Source of the DNA: Anadara kagoshimensis
Lineage: Eukaryota > Mollusca > Bivalvia > Arcoida > Arcidae
NCBI GenBank assembly: GCA_021292105.1
Contig: CM037862.1
Span: 6,428,765 to 6,492,764, forward strand
Direction of reading: 5' to 3'
DNA length: 64,000 nt
Shown here: in pieces, positions 1-11,900 of the stretch
How the letters are laid out: every line of letters begins with the position of its first letter
How positions within the stretch are numbered: position 1 is the first letter of the stretch
Program-made: the position numbers and the translations under genes
Notes under the pieces: model-generated
The model's input: the letters and a program-made list of their open reading frames with translations, nothing else
The model's database searches: none
Told to the model about the DNA's origin: nothing

Positions 1-68
1 CTGGTTATCAAATAAGGGATGTAAGACTGCCTTGGTTGTATATGTATTTATATTTTTGTAGTTGTAGC

Positions 69-110
<42 letters not shown>

Positions 111-115
111 AGAGA
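69..115. repeat. (GA)n microsatellite
   Basis: An almost pure GA dinucleotide run with one interruption (GGAG) near the middle. Confidence 0.95.
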
Positions 116-1009
116 TTGTGTTTGGGTGTTAAGCTAGAGCTGGATTTAAGCAATACTTTTTATGTTTGATTGAAAAATAACTTTTATCTGTTAATGTTTT
201 AAAATAAAAAGTTTTGATAAAATTAATTTGTTGATTCTGAATTAGGTAGAGACCTTCTTCAAGCACTATTACAGCTTGGACGAGTTACATTATAATTTAC
301 ACTATGTTTTCATATAACAATGCTGAAGTTAAGGTTTCAAAAGACCAATCATATTGTAGTCAAAGGACAAAATTTGGCCCAATACAACACAAGGGTCATT
401 TCATCTGTGAAACGGTGCCTTTCAGCAATTTACATTGATATTTATGTCATTATTACATTAAATTATCCTGGATAGAACATGTAAAGCAGAAAATATATTT
501 CAAGACATAAATAGTTCCATAGAAGAAATGGTGCTGATACATAAGCATTTAATGTATTCACAAAACACCCTAGTTTAACTGGCCAAAAAAAACCACAAAT
601 AATAAACTTGAACTATAGCACTATTGAACTGCAACTAGTTAGCGTCAGTGGCATCATTTAAGGGGTCAATTAAGGCAGAGTTTTCGTTTTGTTTGTGTGT
701 AATTCAAGCATGCCAGGCCTTTGTCAGAACATTGTGGGCATGGTCAGCGATCTGTCAATTTGCATGAGGAAGTGGAATATAGGCGTTTTACATACAAAAT
801 CAAGATTATTTCAATTATATCAAGGTGGTCAGTTCTGACATAGTAGATGAACCAGGGCATTGATTTCCAATGAAATGTACTTGTTTAGAGCCAAGCGGAT
901 GTACAAATAGGATACGACCCTCAAAAGATATTTGAACCGTACAACTATATCCAGAGTTGGAAGTTTTATTTTAATAGTAAAAGCTGTTCATATCAAGATT
1001 TTAGAATAA

Positions 1010-1280
1010 AAAACAAACATACTAATCCATGACCGAATCACAATCCAGAAGCAAAGTAAAAACTTTGAAACTGACAAATGAGGTTAAACACATGAACGTC
1101 AATCAAGAAAGTGAGGCTGGGTGCCCCAGAAGGGTAAGCACCTCCTTTTTAGCTAGCTACATCCGCCACACATGTAATCAAAGTTGAGTGAAAGGAACAT
1201 GCAATTATAGGGACATCAAATATATCCAGGGCAATCCTGGAGACAGAGACATCAAACTTATCAACAATCCAAGCACAAAC
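1010..1280 (+). repeat. Dispersed repeat family A, copy 1
   Basis: The copy starts with AAACAAACATACTAATCCAT and continues through a block containing GGTAAGCACCTCC, TAGCTAGCTACA and ATATATCCAGGGCAATCCTG. Other copies lie at 2388-2520, 5905-6080 (-), 6345-6650, 10670-11015 (-), 21885-21965, 36100-36180 (internally deleted) and 48738-49085. No coding capacity is visible. It is most likely a SINE- or MITE-like element, but I do not recognise the family. Confidence 0.8.
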
Positions 1281-1771
1281 TGCTTTTATTCCGTCAGTTT
1301 GGAAAGAATCATAATTTAAAAAAACACCAGTTTAGTAACATATTTATGGACAACTGAACTGGTTTTAAGATAAGTGGTATGATTAGGGGCTTTCCAATGT
1401 TGCTACATGTATAATCACACCATTGAACATTTGCACCTGTATTTGACCAAAGTTGTGATTTTTATAATTAGTAGTATTAATATCTGTTTTGTCTCATTAT
1501 ATTTTTAATTTACTTGTGTTATATTCCTGAGTTTTAGTCGTTTCAAAGTACATGTTCATGTTTTCATTTGCATTTTTTTATTTTGCATCACATGTATGCA
1601 AACAGATACCATAAATTTTTATTGCATTAAGTTTTGAGAATGACAAACTTGACATTACAATTTATGGTTTTAAAATTTTTGTAATTTATTAAAACCACTA
1701 CAAGAGGTAAGTATTGGTTAAATTTTTAACTTTTGGTCTTACAAAATCCTATTATTGTACTTATTTTATAG

Positions 1772-1851
1772 AAGAGGGTGAAGATGACATGGAAGAAGAT
1801 ACCAAAGAAGAAGAAGAAGAATCAGCTGATACAAAGAAAGAAGAATTATGA
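1772..1851 (+). CDS. Terminal exon of an acidic, ER-retained protein ending in KEEL
   Basis: A good acceptor (TTATTTTATAG) is followed by 25 in-frame codons and TGA. The phase leaves two bases (AA) to complete a codon from the previous exon. The peptide is strongly acidic and ends SADTKKEEL. A C-terminal KEEL is a KDEL-type signal that returns soluble proteins from the Golgi to the ER lumen. Acidic tails ending this way are typical of ER chaperones such as endoplasmin (GRP94) or calreticulin, and I would check those first. The exon is too short to identify the protein. The rest of the gene lies upstream of the window, so this is a partial gene. The 3' UTR follows, but I could not fix its end. 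Confidence 0.6.
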
Positions 1852-2387
1852 TCCACAGTTGTAGCTTAGACCAAATCATTTCAAGTCATTATTAAGTGGT
1901 ATTATCATTTGCCATTATCTAAATGGGGAATTCATTTAATTTCCATTTGATTTTGTGAAATAAGTAAGATGGCGAGTGTCCTACAAAACCACTCAAACCA
2001 TACCACAGGATAACATTTTATTGTTATACTTGTATCAATTGGGAATTTTACAATCGGTGGCCTCAATATGTAATTTTTATGTTTCATTCAAAATTGTTGT
2101 TCTCTGTTCTAAGTTATAGATGTTTGCTGTTCAGTTACAAATCCATATATAGTACATGTATTTCAATGTTAAAACATTTGAGGTTTTCCTGTTTGTCTTT
2201 CAAATACTTGTGTACGTACATGTCTGTATACTGTACATAAAAAGTAAAAACATACATGACTGCAATCAATGAAAAGAGTTTTAACTCATTTTTGTTAAGA
2301 ATGCAGATAGAAAATACTGTAATAGTCTCAGCTTGTTTTGACAAAAGGTAACAACTTCTGCTCTTCTAGTATTACACATGTATAATC

Positions 2388-2520
2388 AAAAACGAACATA
2401 CCAATCTGTGTCCAAACCACAATCTCAAAACAAAGTCAAATCTTTGAAGCTGACAAATTAGATTAAACATGCGCACTTCCACCAGGGAAGTGTATCCAGG
2501 TGCTCCAGAAGGGTAAGCAA
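2388..2520 (+). repeat. Dispersed repeat family A, copy 2 (5' part)
   Basis: This diverged copy starts AAAAACGAACATACCAATC and ends after AGAAGGGTAAGCA. It lacks the TAGCTAGCTACA half. Confidence 0.75.
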
Positions 2521-4847
2521 CAATGAAGGGTATAAGATGTTTTGCATGACTGTTATGAGTTACACATTATAATTTAAGGATTGAAAAAAACAACTTTTTT
2601 GTTGGATGCAAGATTCAATTTTTTAGGTTTTATGTTCATAGAATCTTATGTGTGGCAAAATGGATACTTTTTATGCAATTCTTTCAAGGTAAAAAATAAA
2701 AAGGTTAACTGCTACATGACCTATATTTTAGAAAGATTTAATAAAATTATTTTTGGTGGATTCGTGAATACCACCAATTTGAATGTCAACGAAAACTCTT
2801 AACACAATTCAACGAAATGTTTTAAATTATAATGTTTAACACTGTAGAGTTCAGTGATCTGTGTTTATGTTAATAAGTAGAATAGCCACTGATTTTGAGA
2901 GCTAAACATGAATAATAATGAAAACACTTTTAACAAGAAAATGTAATAACAAGCATTCTAAATTACAATATTAGTTTCAGGTGTCCTGGTTACGGCACCA
3001 AAAATAATTTGTACATTGGGGTAAAACATCTGTGAAATCATATTTTCTAATAACTGCTGTTTATTCACAACATTGAAAATTGTCCTTTCCAAAATTTTTA
3101 TCTAGTTGCTGAATCTAATTTGATTTATCCAGCTCACAATCTGATTTTTAATAAAATCAAAACTCTATTATATCTATGTACATGGATATTTGTATTGTTG
3201 CTACATAACAGTTGCACAACATGATACAATTGGATTAAACCTGATGTTATGTGAAAATGTTACTAAAAGGGATTGGCTAAAAGTATTTTTTATCATATAC
3301 CAATTCAACATCGAAGCCTACCATCAGTCTCCGGACATTTCACCCATTTCCCATTATGTATGATAACAATGAACAGATGTTCCTAAGTGCTTTATTGCTG
3401 TTGTTCATGGATTGTATGAGGGTAACTGTGTCAAATATGCAAGTAAACATTTACTCCTTGTATAATGACGTTTGTTTTAAATAATATGCAATTTGTCCCT
3501 TGTTCTGTTGTATGTTAAGTTTATATTGAATGTTAAATATCAAATAGTTTATTAAATGTTTTTAAACCTTGCCTCAGCATATACTAAGTGTTCATTTCCT
3601 CATTTCATTTATTTATGACTTTGTCTTCTTTTTTTTTTTTCTCATGCCTCGGACAAAATGATATCACGCACACACAAGTGCTAGATTTCTCTGTCTTGTC
3701 CAGTTTGTTTGGTACTGCCTCACGCAACAATTAACACATTAGGATGACATATCCGATCATTGTGCATGACGTCATCAAAACAAAGCGTTTCTTTATTTAT
3801 TTTTCAAAATACATGTATGTGTTTTATTTTATTTTTTATTCAAAATATTTTATTGTCAGGGTTGTTTTATATTTGCATTGATTAAAAATTGTTGATATCT
3901 TAAAATTTTGAAGTGTTGTTGATCGGATTATTTTCAAAGAGCGGAATTGTACAATGCATAAAGCCCCCAAAGGAATGCAAGAGGCCACATAAGTGTATGT
4001 GTTTTGTTTTGTATAAACATTTTAATGGTATGAGAAACAGAATCTGTCACCTGTTCATGATCTGTACTGTATGATCTCAGTCTCAGGTGATGTGATGTTA
4101 TATATGCCAATGGAGGCTGTGTCAGATTCTATTAATCTCCTTCCTGACATGGTTTTCACTTTTATCTTCTCATTTCCTGGCTTAGTTATCACATTTTTTG
4201 TATTTTATTATGGCTTGTCACATTTTTTTCTAAAGTTTTTGACTTGGGTCTTATTTTTTGTCTTATATTATGACTTGATTCTCAATTAGACTTATTTCCT
4301 CACACTGCTTCACAATTTTTCTGTTTTTGTCTTGACTTATCAATTAATTGAAATTCATATGAACACATTTTTTTTTTCATTTTTCCGAAAGTCAAAGTGA
4401 ATGTTTAAGTATTCTGTATATATAATGTGGCCATCCAGAAACCTCATTGTGCTATGTTGTATTACCATATCATATTATAGAACATGTGCCTTGATTCATA
4501 TTTTACAAACTATGTGTTCTTTGTATTATGTTTGCCACTTGGATTATACATCGTTATTCATTATAATAGTTGGTGTATTACTTGTTACCTTTGTGCCTTC
4601 TGTTATTCACTGTTACAGAAATGCACTTACTTATTCATTATAATTATTGGTGTATTGTGTTTTCAGATTTAACCAAATCATGGTTTTTATTTTTCATGAA
4701 CAGGTTGTTATTTCGAAGATGTATGTCCATTAGAATTTCAAGAAATAGATTTAGTGAAAGAAAATCCTTGATGGTCTATGTACATGTTTAGAGGAAAATA
4801 TAGGATACTTTTAACTTTACATTTGAAATTAGCCTTAAGTTACAATA

Positions 4848-5002
4848 GGAATGAAATTATTTTTTTCTTTTTGTTATGAAAGAATTAAAGAATTGGACAT
4901 TTTGCACACTGACTACTTTGCATAGCAAATTATTTTATGTGTGCAAATCGTCTAATTCTTTCATACTTCTATAACATAATGAAAAATTTATTTCATTTCT
5001 TA
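4848..5002. repeat. Palindromic foldback element
   Basis: Two arms of about 60 bp face each other. The left arm contains TTATGAAAGAATTA and TTTTGCACAC; the right arm contains the complements GTGTGCAAAT and TAATTCTTTCATA. A spacer of about 28 bp separates them. It resembles a small MITE and has no coding capacity. Confidence 0.75.
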
Positions 5003-5904
5003 TAATTCAATTTTTAGAAATTTTTCAACAACAAATCAACAATTTAAACAACAATATTGCTGTGGAAAGTAAAGTAAATATCAATGCTATGGTGTAGGAA
5101 TTCAAAATGTTTCTGTACCTCATCCATAATGAGCTGAGGTCACTGAGCACCAATCCATTCATGCAAACGTAACAGAAAAATCTGACCAATCAAAATGCAT
5201 TTAACAAATGAGAATTGAATTATCTCTAAATAAACAGCTCACTAGTGACTACCTTAGACAATGTTATATATGGACAAATGTGTTAAAATCCTTTTATTTT
5301 CAACAAAACTGTACAACTCGTGATATTTCTTTCAAACGTTTCTCATTTTTTCTATACAAACAAAATTTAAAAACCCAGCTTTTTACTGAGTATATTCTGT
5401 AGGGTCAAGAAATTTTAAATACAATTGCATTTTCAGTTTTATGAAATTGTTTGTAGTAATCGTGAAAAAATGAGAAAAAAAACCTTGCCTCAGTTATTTT
5501 TGTAAACACAATAGTTGGTGTTACAATGTTTTAACACTGTCCTTTCTTTTATTCATTGTTAAACTCAGGCTGTTGTGAGATGTTGGAGGATATATTTAAT
5601 AAAACAATAAAACTTTTATAATGCGTTACTTATCTTTAAATCCCTTTTTTGGGAACACATGAAATTGACCTTTCATGAAACTTTGTAAAACAAATATGAA
5701 TTTTATTTTAACATTTTAAAATTCATAAAATGGTTTCAAATTGTTATTACCTGAACTTTTTGAACTCTTTAGACACCTGTCTACAAAGTTGTTCCTGGAT
5801 TTTTTTTCAGTCTAAAGGATAGAAGAATGTTAACACTGAACTTAAAATTATATTCATATTCAGTTTGGAAGTACATCTACATGTATTTGTACCCTTCAAA
5901 AAAC

Positions 5905-6080
5905 ACCTTGTTTCCCACGTGACGGGTGTAGCTAGCTACCGGTAAACAGGAGGTGCTTATGCTTCCGGAGCACCTGGCCTAGCTTACCTGGTGGAAGTTC
6001 ATGTGTTTAACCTAATTAGCAATATTGAAAGTTAATTGCTTTACTTTGGGGTTGTGATTTGAACATGGCATGTTTGGTTT
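5905..6080 (-). repeat. Dispersed repeat family A, copy 3
   Basis: Reverse-orientation copy, with GGTGTAGCTAGCTACC, CAGGAGGTGCTTATGC and GGTGGAAGTTCATGTG in order. A second copy in the opposite orientation lies 270 bp away at 6345. Confidence 0.8.
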
Positions 6081-6344
6081 TGATGATTTTCAAACAAGTC
6101 CTGGTTCACTGTATTGGTTGGTCTTCATCTATTATTAGCTTTAAAGTAAAATATCTATGTTAAAATACTTTTCAAATTGGTTAAAGGACAACACATTTAC
6201 TGTGGGTTATTTAGTAAACTGTTTTGTGTAATGCATGTAATTATGAATATTAAAGGTTTATTGTATTTGCTGGGGAAACTGGTACAAACATCAATTATTT
6301 TAGACCTGTATAATAATGGTTTTAGTTTAATAAACCCAACAAAT

Positions 6345-6650
6345 GCACCGACGACCAATGCTGAAACTTCAGTCTCAAAAGAAAATGGATAACTTCGAAA
6401 ACTGACAAGCAAGGCAAACACATGAACTATAACCAGGTAAAATGACGCCGGGTGCTCCGGAAGAGTAAGCACCTTCTTAGCTAGCTACACCCACCATATG
6501 TGAAATCAATATTGAACTATGAGGCGTTAAAGATTGGACAGCATAATTTTAAGACATCATACTTATCAACGATATTGTGATGACGACCATAAAACTTTTT
6601 GAGAGCTTTGCAAAGCAAAGGTTTGTAATATCTCCAAGTCAACTATTTAT
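6345..6650 (+). repeat. Dispersed repeat family A, copy 4
   Basis: Near full-length copy containing GGGTGCTCCGGAAGAGTAAG, TAGCTAGCTACACCC, and the 3' block ATTGTGATGACGACCATAAA. Together with copy 3 it forms an imperfect inverted pair. Confidence 0.8.
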
Positions 6651-8959
6651 TTATAAGCAATTTCCGTCGTATATAGTTTTCGTAGTGGAAACAAGCTCTA
6701 CACTAAACTCCCTATTGATAATTGTATAATGATACAGAAAGGATGTTTGCTGCATGGCTTGTAAATCTGTTTACTATGTGAACTGTTGCCAGACCACAAC
6801 TGCTGGTTTTAATCATTTCGTAGACGTACCGATAATGAATGTGTGTGACGTGAATATAAACAAAAATTTAAAAAAATATATTTTGAAACTCTTAAAATAA
6901 TTTATTCACATACCCTATAACATATATCATAGATTATAGATATCCGTCAGACGGAAGCAAACATAACACATATATTCATACAACACAAGTTAACATAAAA
7001 CTTACTGTAGATCGGTAAATAGGAATTTAGAAACATAATAAATAAAATTATATAAATAGTCAATAATGTATACAAAAAGGCTGCACATGTTTTACTCAGA
7101 TCAGAGTCATGTGTCTTTATATGTCGTAATCTGGTAGTTTATCATGATTGGAAACTGCAGCAACAATCGGTCAGTAAAAGTGATTTTTCCCAAAACAACG
7201 GATGCGCAAGACAAATCTAAATGTTTGATGGCATTATTACAGATACTCGTGCATCCAAAGCCTTTCGAATTCGGTGCATTTTTTCACATAAGTCCAAGTC
7301 TTATCTGAGCTTTCACATGGTAAAAACAAATATGCTGTATAAATAATTAATAAATAAAGAAAACTTTTAACCCACAATAATGTGTCATGTTTACGAAGTC
7401 ACGACAATTAATAATGATGGAGTTAAAAGCACAATAATGAACCCAAAAAACATATTGCAATATGTTTTTATTATTAACGTGCATGCATGTACGGTAAGGT
7501 ATTGATATGTTGCGATAAAATGCAACTATTAATGCAGACTTCTAGCCAGGGCTTACTACATTCAATAGAGATGGCTAGAGATAAAAAAAAAAAGCCATCG
7601 TTTCTAAAACTCCCGAGTTTGGACGAACACCAAACAAAATGAAAACGGTATCCAGTAGATAGTTTTAGATGGACACTAACATCATGTTCCATAATATGAA
7701 TTGTCATCCTTGAAATACTGTTAAATATAGAATCATCACCACAATTCAATCAAATTTTAGCGTTATAGAAGGGTTTGGCGATAAATAGGGAGAGGCGAAT
7801 AAAGAAAAACATAAACATAATGGATTTTGAGACTTCAAAATAGTGTGGCGATAAACGAAGTATTAAAGTTATCGAGGGACATTTTAATGAGGTGTTACTG
7901 TACTGTTATATAGCATGTAAGTGCCATTACTACCAAACCTCGGAATCAATAATTTAACCAACCAGTGCTTTACCTTTCAGTGGTGAACATGTAAATGAAT
8001 TATATTCCTACAACCAGAAAATGAATTTTACAAGCTTAACTTATAAATTATTCAGTATAGAATATTAGTTTGGCACTTGCGAAGACGGAGTAGAGAGAAA
8101 ATGTATTGCGATTATAATTCGATTATTTTCCAACGTAGTATTGTAAATCTGGAAATTTTCGCGTCCATTTTTCGTTAGAATTGTCATTTTGATATAATTT
8201 GATTACGAATTTTTGTCCTTATCCGATAATAGTCAGGGCAAATGTTAGTTAATTATATCAAACTTAAATATTCGGTTACAGTTTTATTTCTACGTGGCTT
8301 CTGGCGATAATATACACGAAAATAAAACGCTCGCGAAAATTTTTCGATTTACAGCATTTGCTTTTGTTTACAGACCAAAAGTAGAAGGATCGTGGGATCT
8401 AAATGCGAATGTGTATACACGAGAACTTATAAAGTTATCAGAAAAAAATAATTTTGCTGAACTATTCTGATTTTAAAATTCCAATAAAATGAAACAGAAA
8501 TATACCGGCATATAGCCAGAACAATAAAGAACATCTCATAACAAAACTAAAAACATAAAAGAAGAGTAGGAGGGTTCTGAAAATGTTTGATGGACAAATA
8601 AACGCAGCTAATAATTTAAACCAATCTTATTTAATTGGAGATGTTCGTTTGGTCGGTCACTATCGAATCTTTGAAAGTGATTTCTGTATCGAACAACTAG
8701 ATGTATCTAACTTTACACACATATTTTTTTCTACCTAGTTATAAGAAACTGCTAGCAAAATGGAAACACTTCAAAAAAGTAGTACTATTGCCATGGTTAT
8801 ACGAAACCAAGTGAAACATACAACGTAATGGAGCATATCTATAATACAACACAACTGGCAATCAGAAATTGTTTTGGTGCCAGAAAAGAAACGCATCTCC
8901 AAATCCTCTGTCTCCCTTCGCCCTTACGTTATGATAATCAAATAAAGTATATGCATAGT

Positions 8960-8965
8960 TTTATT
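8960..8965 (-). terminator. Candidate polyadenylation signal of the CA10/11-like gene
   Basis: AATAAA on the minus strand, only 11 nt beyond the proposed TAG stop at 8977-8979. A second AATAAA-like site lies about 20 nt further. The 3' UTR would be very short if this site is used. Confidence 0.45.
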
Positions 8966-8976
8966 ATAAAACACTG

Positions 8977-11900
8977 CTATCCTACAGGCATGAACACTTG
9001 AAGCACCATTTCATTTTTTATGCGACATGACATTTCTGGCGTGTCGTCATCCTGAAATGGACAAGAAGGCAAAGTAAAAGGTTTATATACCATTTTATGT
9101 TTTCAATTGAAACGTTTATTACATAGGTGTTGAATACGATAAGCAATAGTATTGATACTAAATCATAATAAATGAAAATGGTAAAAAAAGACCAAGCAGT
9201 AAGTTATTCGTTTATAGTATCAATTAACAAAATCTCCAGTTAATAGAAAGATGACAAACTCTTCAACACGGTTGACGTTTACCTCTGATGCAATGACCTA
9301 CTGAAGATAAATTTGTAGAGACATATCGGAAGGCAAAATAAAATTCTGGAATCAAACAGTAGATTAAACAGCTTCTATTGGCTTCCTGGTGTTTGATATA
9401 TACATTCACTTTGATTCCGCTTGAAAAACTATTCTTTTGAACTAACAACAAACTGCAATATCTTTTTTAAATATTCTCAAAAATTTATTTCTTGGTCAAT
9501 TTCCATGAAGATTTCAACAATTTTACATTTAACGGTAAAAAATTCATTGAAATTGACAGAGAAAAAATTTGAGAATGTTTTGAAAATATATGGTTTTATA
9601 CGAAATTAGAAATGATATTACAGTGTGCACGTCTCTGTATCTCAGGTTTTATGTGTAGAATGTTTACACAATCTGTGTTTAATGTGTATTTCTGATTTCA
9701 AACGTCTGTTGTTTTTGTTGTTATGGCAATTGCCTAAATTATGGAGGTCAAGATCATAAGTCAATTCTTGGGTATTTGTCACCAACGTGATACGATTGCA
9801 AGGTCAAAAGTCAATTCTTGGCGGAATATGAATTAAAACACTCTTCATTCAAAGTTCATGTTTAACACATTACATACAGTTAGAAGCCAAAATAGTGAGA
9901 GTTGTTATAAGTCTTGAAATTATATCCTCTACAGAATATAACACCATGATATGCACGAATCAATCTGCAACTTTTCTTTATTTAAATCACTTGTTAGTTG
10001 TCAAATTCAATGCCTGTATTAAAAACCAATAATTCATCTTTAAACCATATAATCCGGTTAATCTTAATCTCAGGGAAACTGTAGCCTCCATTATTATTCA
10101 TTATTCTTTGTGATAATATGAAGTTTATCTATTCGGAGGAAGTCATTCAGAATAAGTTACATGATTACACACCATACTAACCGCCATAATCTCATCTCTG
10201 AAGCTTCTTCTTCGGGGTCACTGTATGAATATAAATGGAGAAATAACATAGTAAATTCTTTATTAAAAAGTAAAATGCATTACTGATCAATAGCTTGTTT
10301 CCTGTGGATCTCGGTTTATATTTCCTAGAACTTAAATCTGCCATGGTATTTATTTTTATGCGGAAGTTGGACGTTACAACAACGGATCGAATATTCTGTA
10401 TCACGTCACTCACGCGTTAAAATGTTTACTGGATTATGGCAGTAGTGTGAAGAAATATGGTTTTATTTTTCCAATCAAGATACTTTCACTTGTTTTGGAA
10501 TAGTAGAGGAATCTGGAGGACCCGGAAAAACCAACGAGCTTCGTCAATCAAACAAAATTTTTAACCCTGTCGGAGCGGGATTCGAATTATTTGAAATATA
10601 TTTTTTGGTTGCACTTGTGATATATAGAAATCATTTGAACAAATGAGTTTCCCACTCTGGATACTTTGTACAACGAAGCAGGCTGCTTCTAAATAAAATG
10701 TTGAACCAGGGATATTGCAAATCTAGGTTTATCAAGGCCCTCAAAAAGTTTTCTGGCCGTCATCATAGTATTGTTTGATATCTTTGTGTCCCGGATTGCC
10801 CTGGATATATTTGACTTCCATAGTTCCATGTTTCTTTCACATAAATTTGATTACACGCGTAGCGGGTGTAGCTACCTAAACAGGAGGTGATCACCCTTCC
10901 GGAGCACCCGGTGGAAGTTCACGCGTCTAACCTACATGTAACTTGTAAATTGCAAATGTATTACTTTGCTTTTGGATTGTGATTCAGACGTGGATAAGTA
11001 TGTTTGTTGTTTTTACTGATATAGAATACTACAATATTAAAGTACGGAATGGACAGAAATTGATATATACTAAAATGAATAAAAATAGCAAAATACCACT
11101 CGACTATGTTTTGAGCAGAATTGTTTTAGTGTCTACGCTAAGAGTAGAGGGTGTTCAGATTAGGATGAGATGAATCCGTATCAGTTTATAACGTGTTGAT
11201 TATTTGCGTTTCATGTAACACTCTTGTCACCAAATACGGATTGGCGAGTTGGTGAACATTTAAAATTACATTAAGTTGGCCACGTCTAGATACAAATGGA
11301 ATTGATTTGACTTGAAATCAGTCATCTAATCAAACAATTGAGTATCAGGGATGTCACATATGTAACACTGAACATTAACCGATTTTCAGCACAATCACTA
11401 GTCTTGCAATAATACCGTGCTTTTAATGACCCGAAAGTTTCAATCAATGTTACACATCAAAACAAGAATAATGTTTTAAGAAACTTGTGTACATAAAAGA
11501 CCATACAAGTGAAGCAACTTAGGATTTATAGCAGTAATTAATCGGTAATTCTTAATCTATTTATAAATCTTTATTATGATTGTATCTTAAACATGTGATA
11601 TTATTATGCTTCTGAGATTCTAAGAAACACCTCGTTAACTAAACTTGTCTGATAAAGATGCCGCTTCCTTTAAATCGCAACAACAATTGCAATATAATTT
11701 TTCTGAACCATTTTCATGGTACAACTGAGAAGGTAATTATACCCTTACTGTCAACTGGTTTATTGGAGCTTTTCATCGAACAGATCAATGTGAAATTTAA
11801 TGCATTTGATAGTAGCATTGAAAGTCAATAAGGGTTTGATGGATCAGAACGTGTAGTTAAAGATAACAAAATCGAGCTGTCTATCTATTTGGTCGCGAAA

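Larger units (their letters stand above)
1..1771. other. Noncoding DNA, probably last intron of the KEEL gene
   Basis: No coding exon is recognisable before the splice acceptor at 1770-1771. The stretch holds a GA microsatellite, a degenerate repeat at about 690-960 that recurs inverted at 44690-44925, and a family A repeat copy at about 1010-1280. It is probably intron of the gene ending at 1851, but the upstream exon is not in the window. Confidence 0.5.
1852..8959. other. 3' UTR and intergenic DNA
   Basis: After the KEEL gene stop there is AT-rich DNA with no supported gene. The short open frames here have no domain, codon bias or splice context. It contains family A repeats, a palindromic element at 4848-5002, and GCG/AAAA-type MITE remnants around 8145-8360. 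Candidate polyadenylation signals for the KEEL gene occur at several places, but none stands out. Confidence 0.6.
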
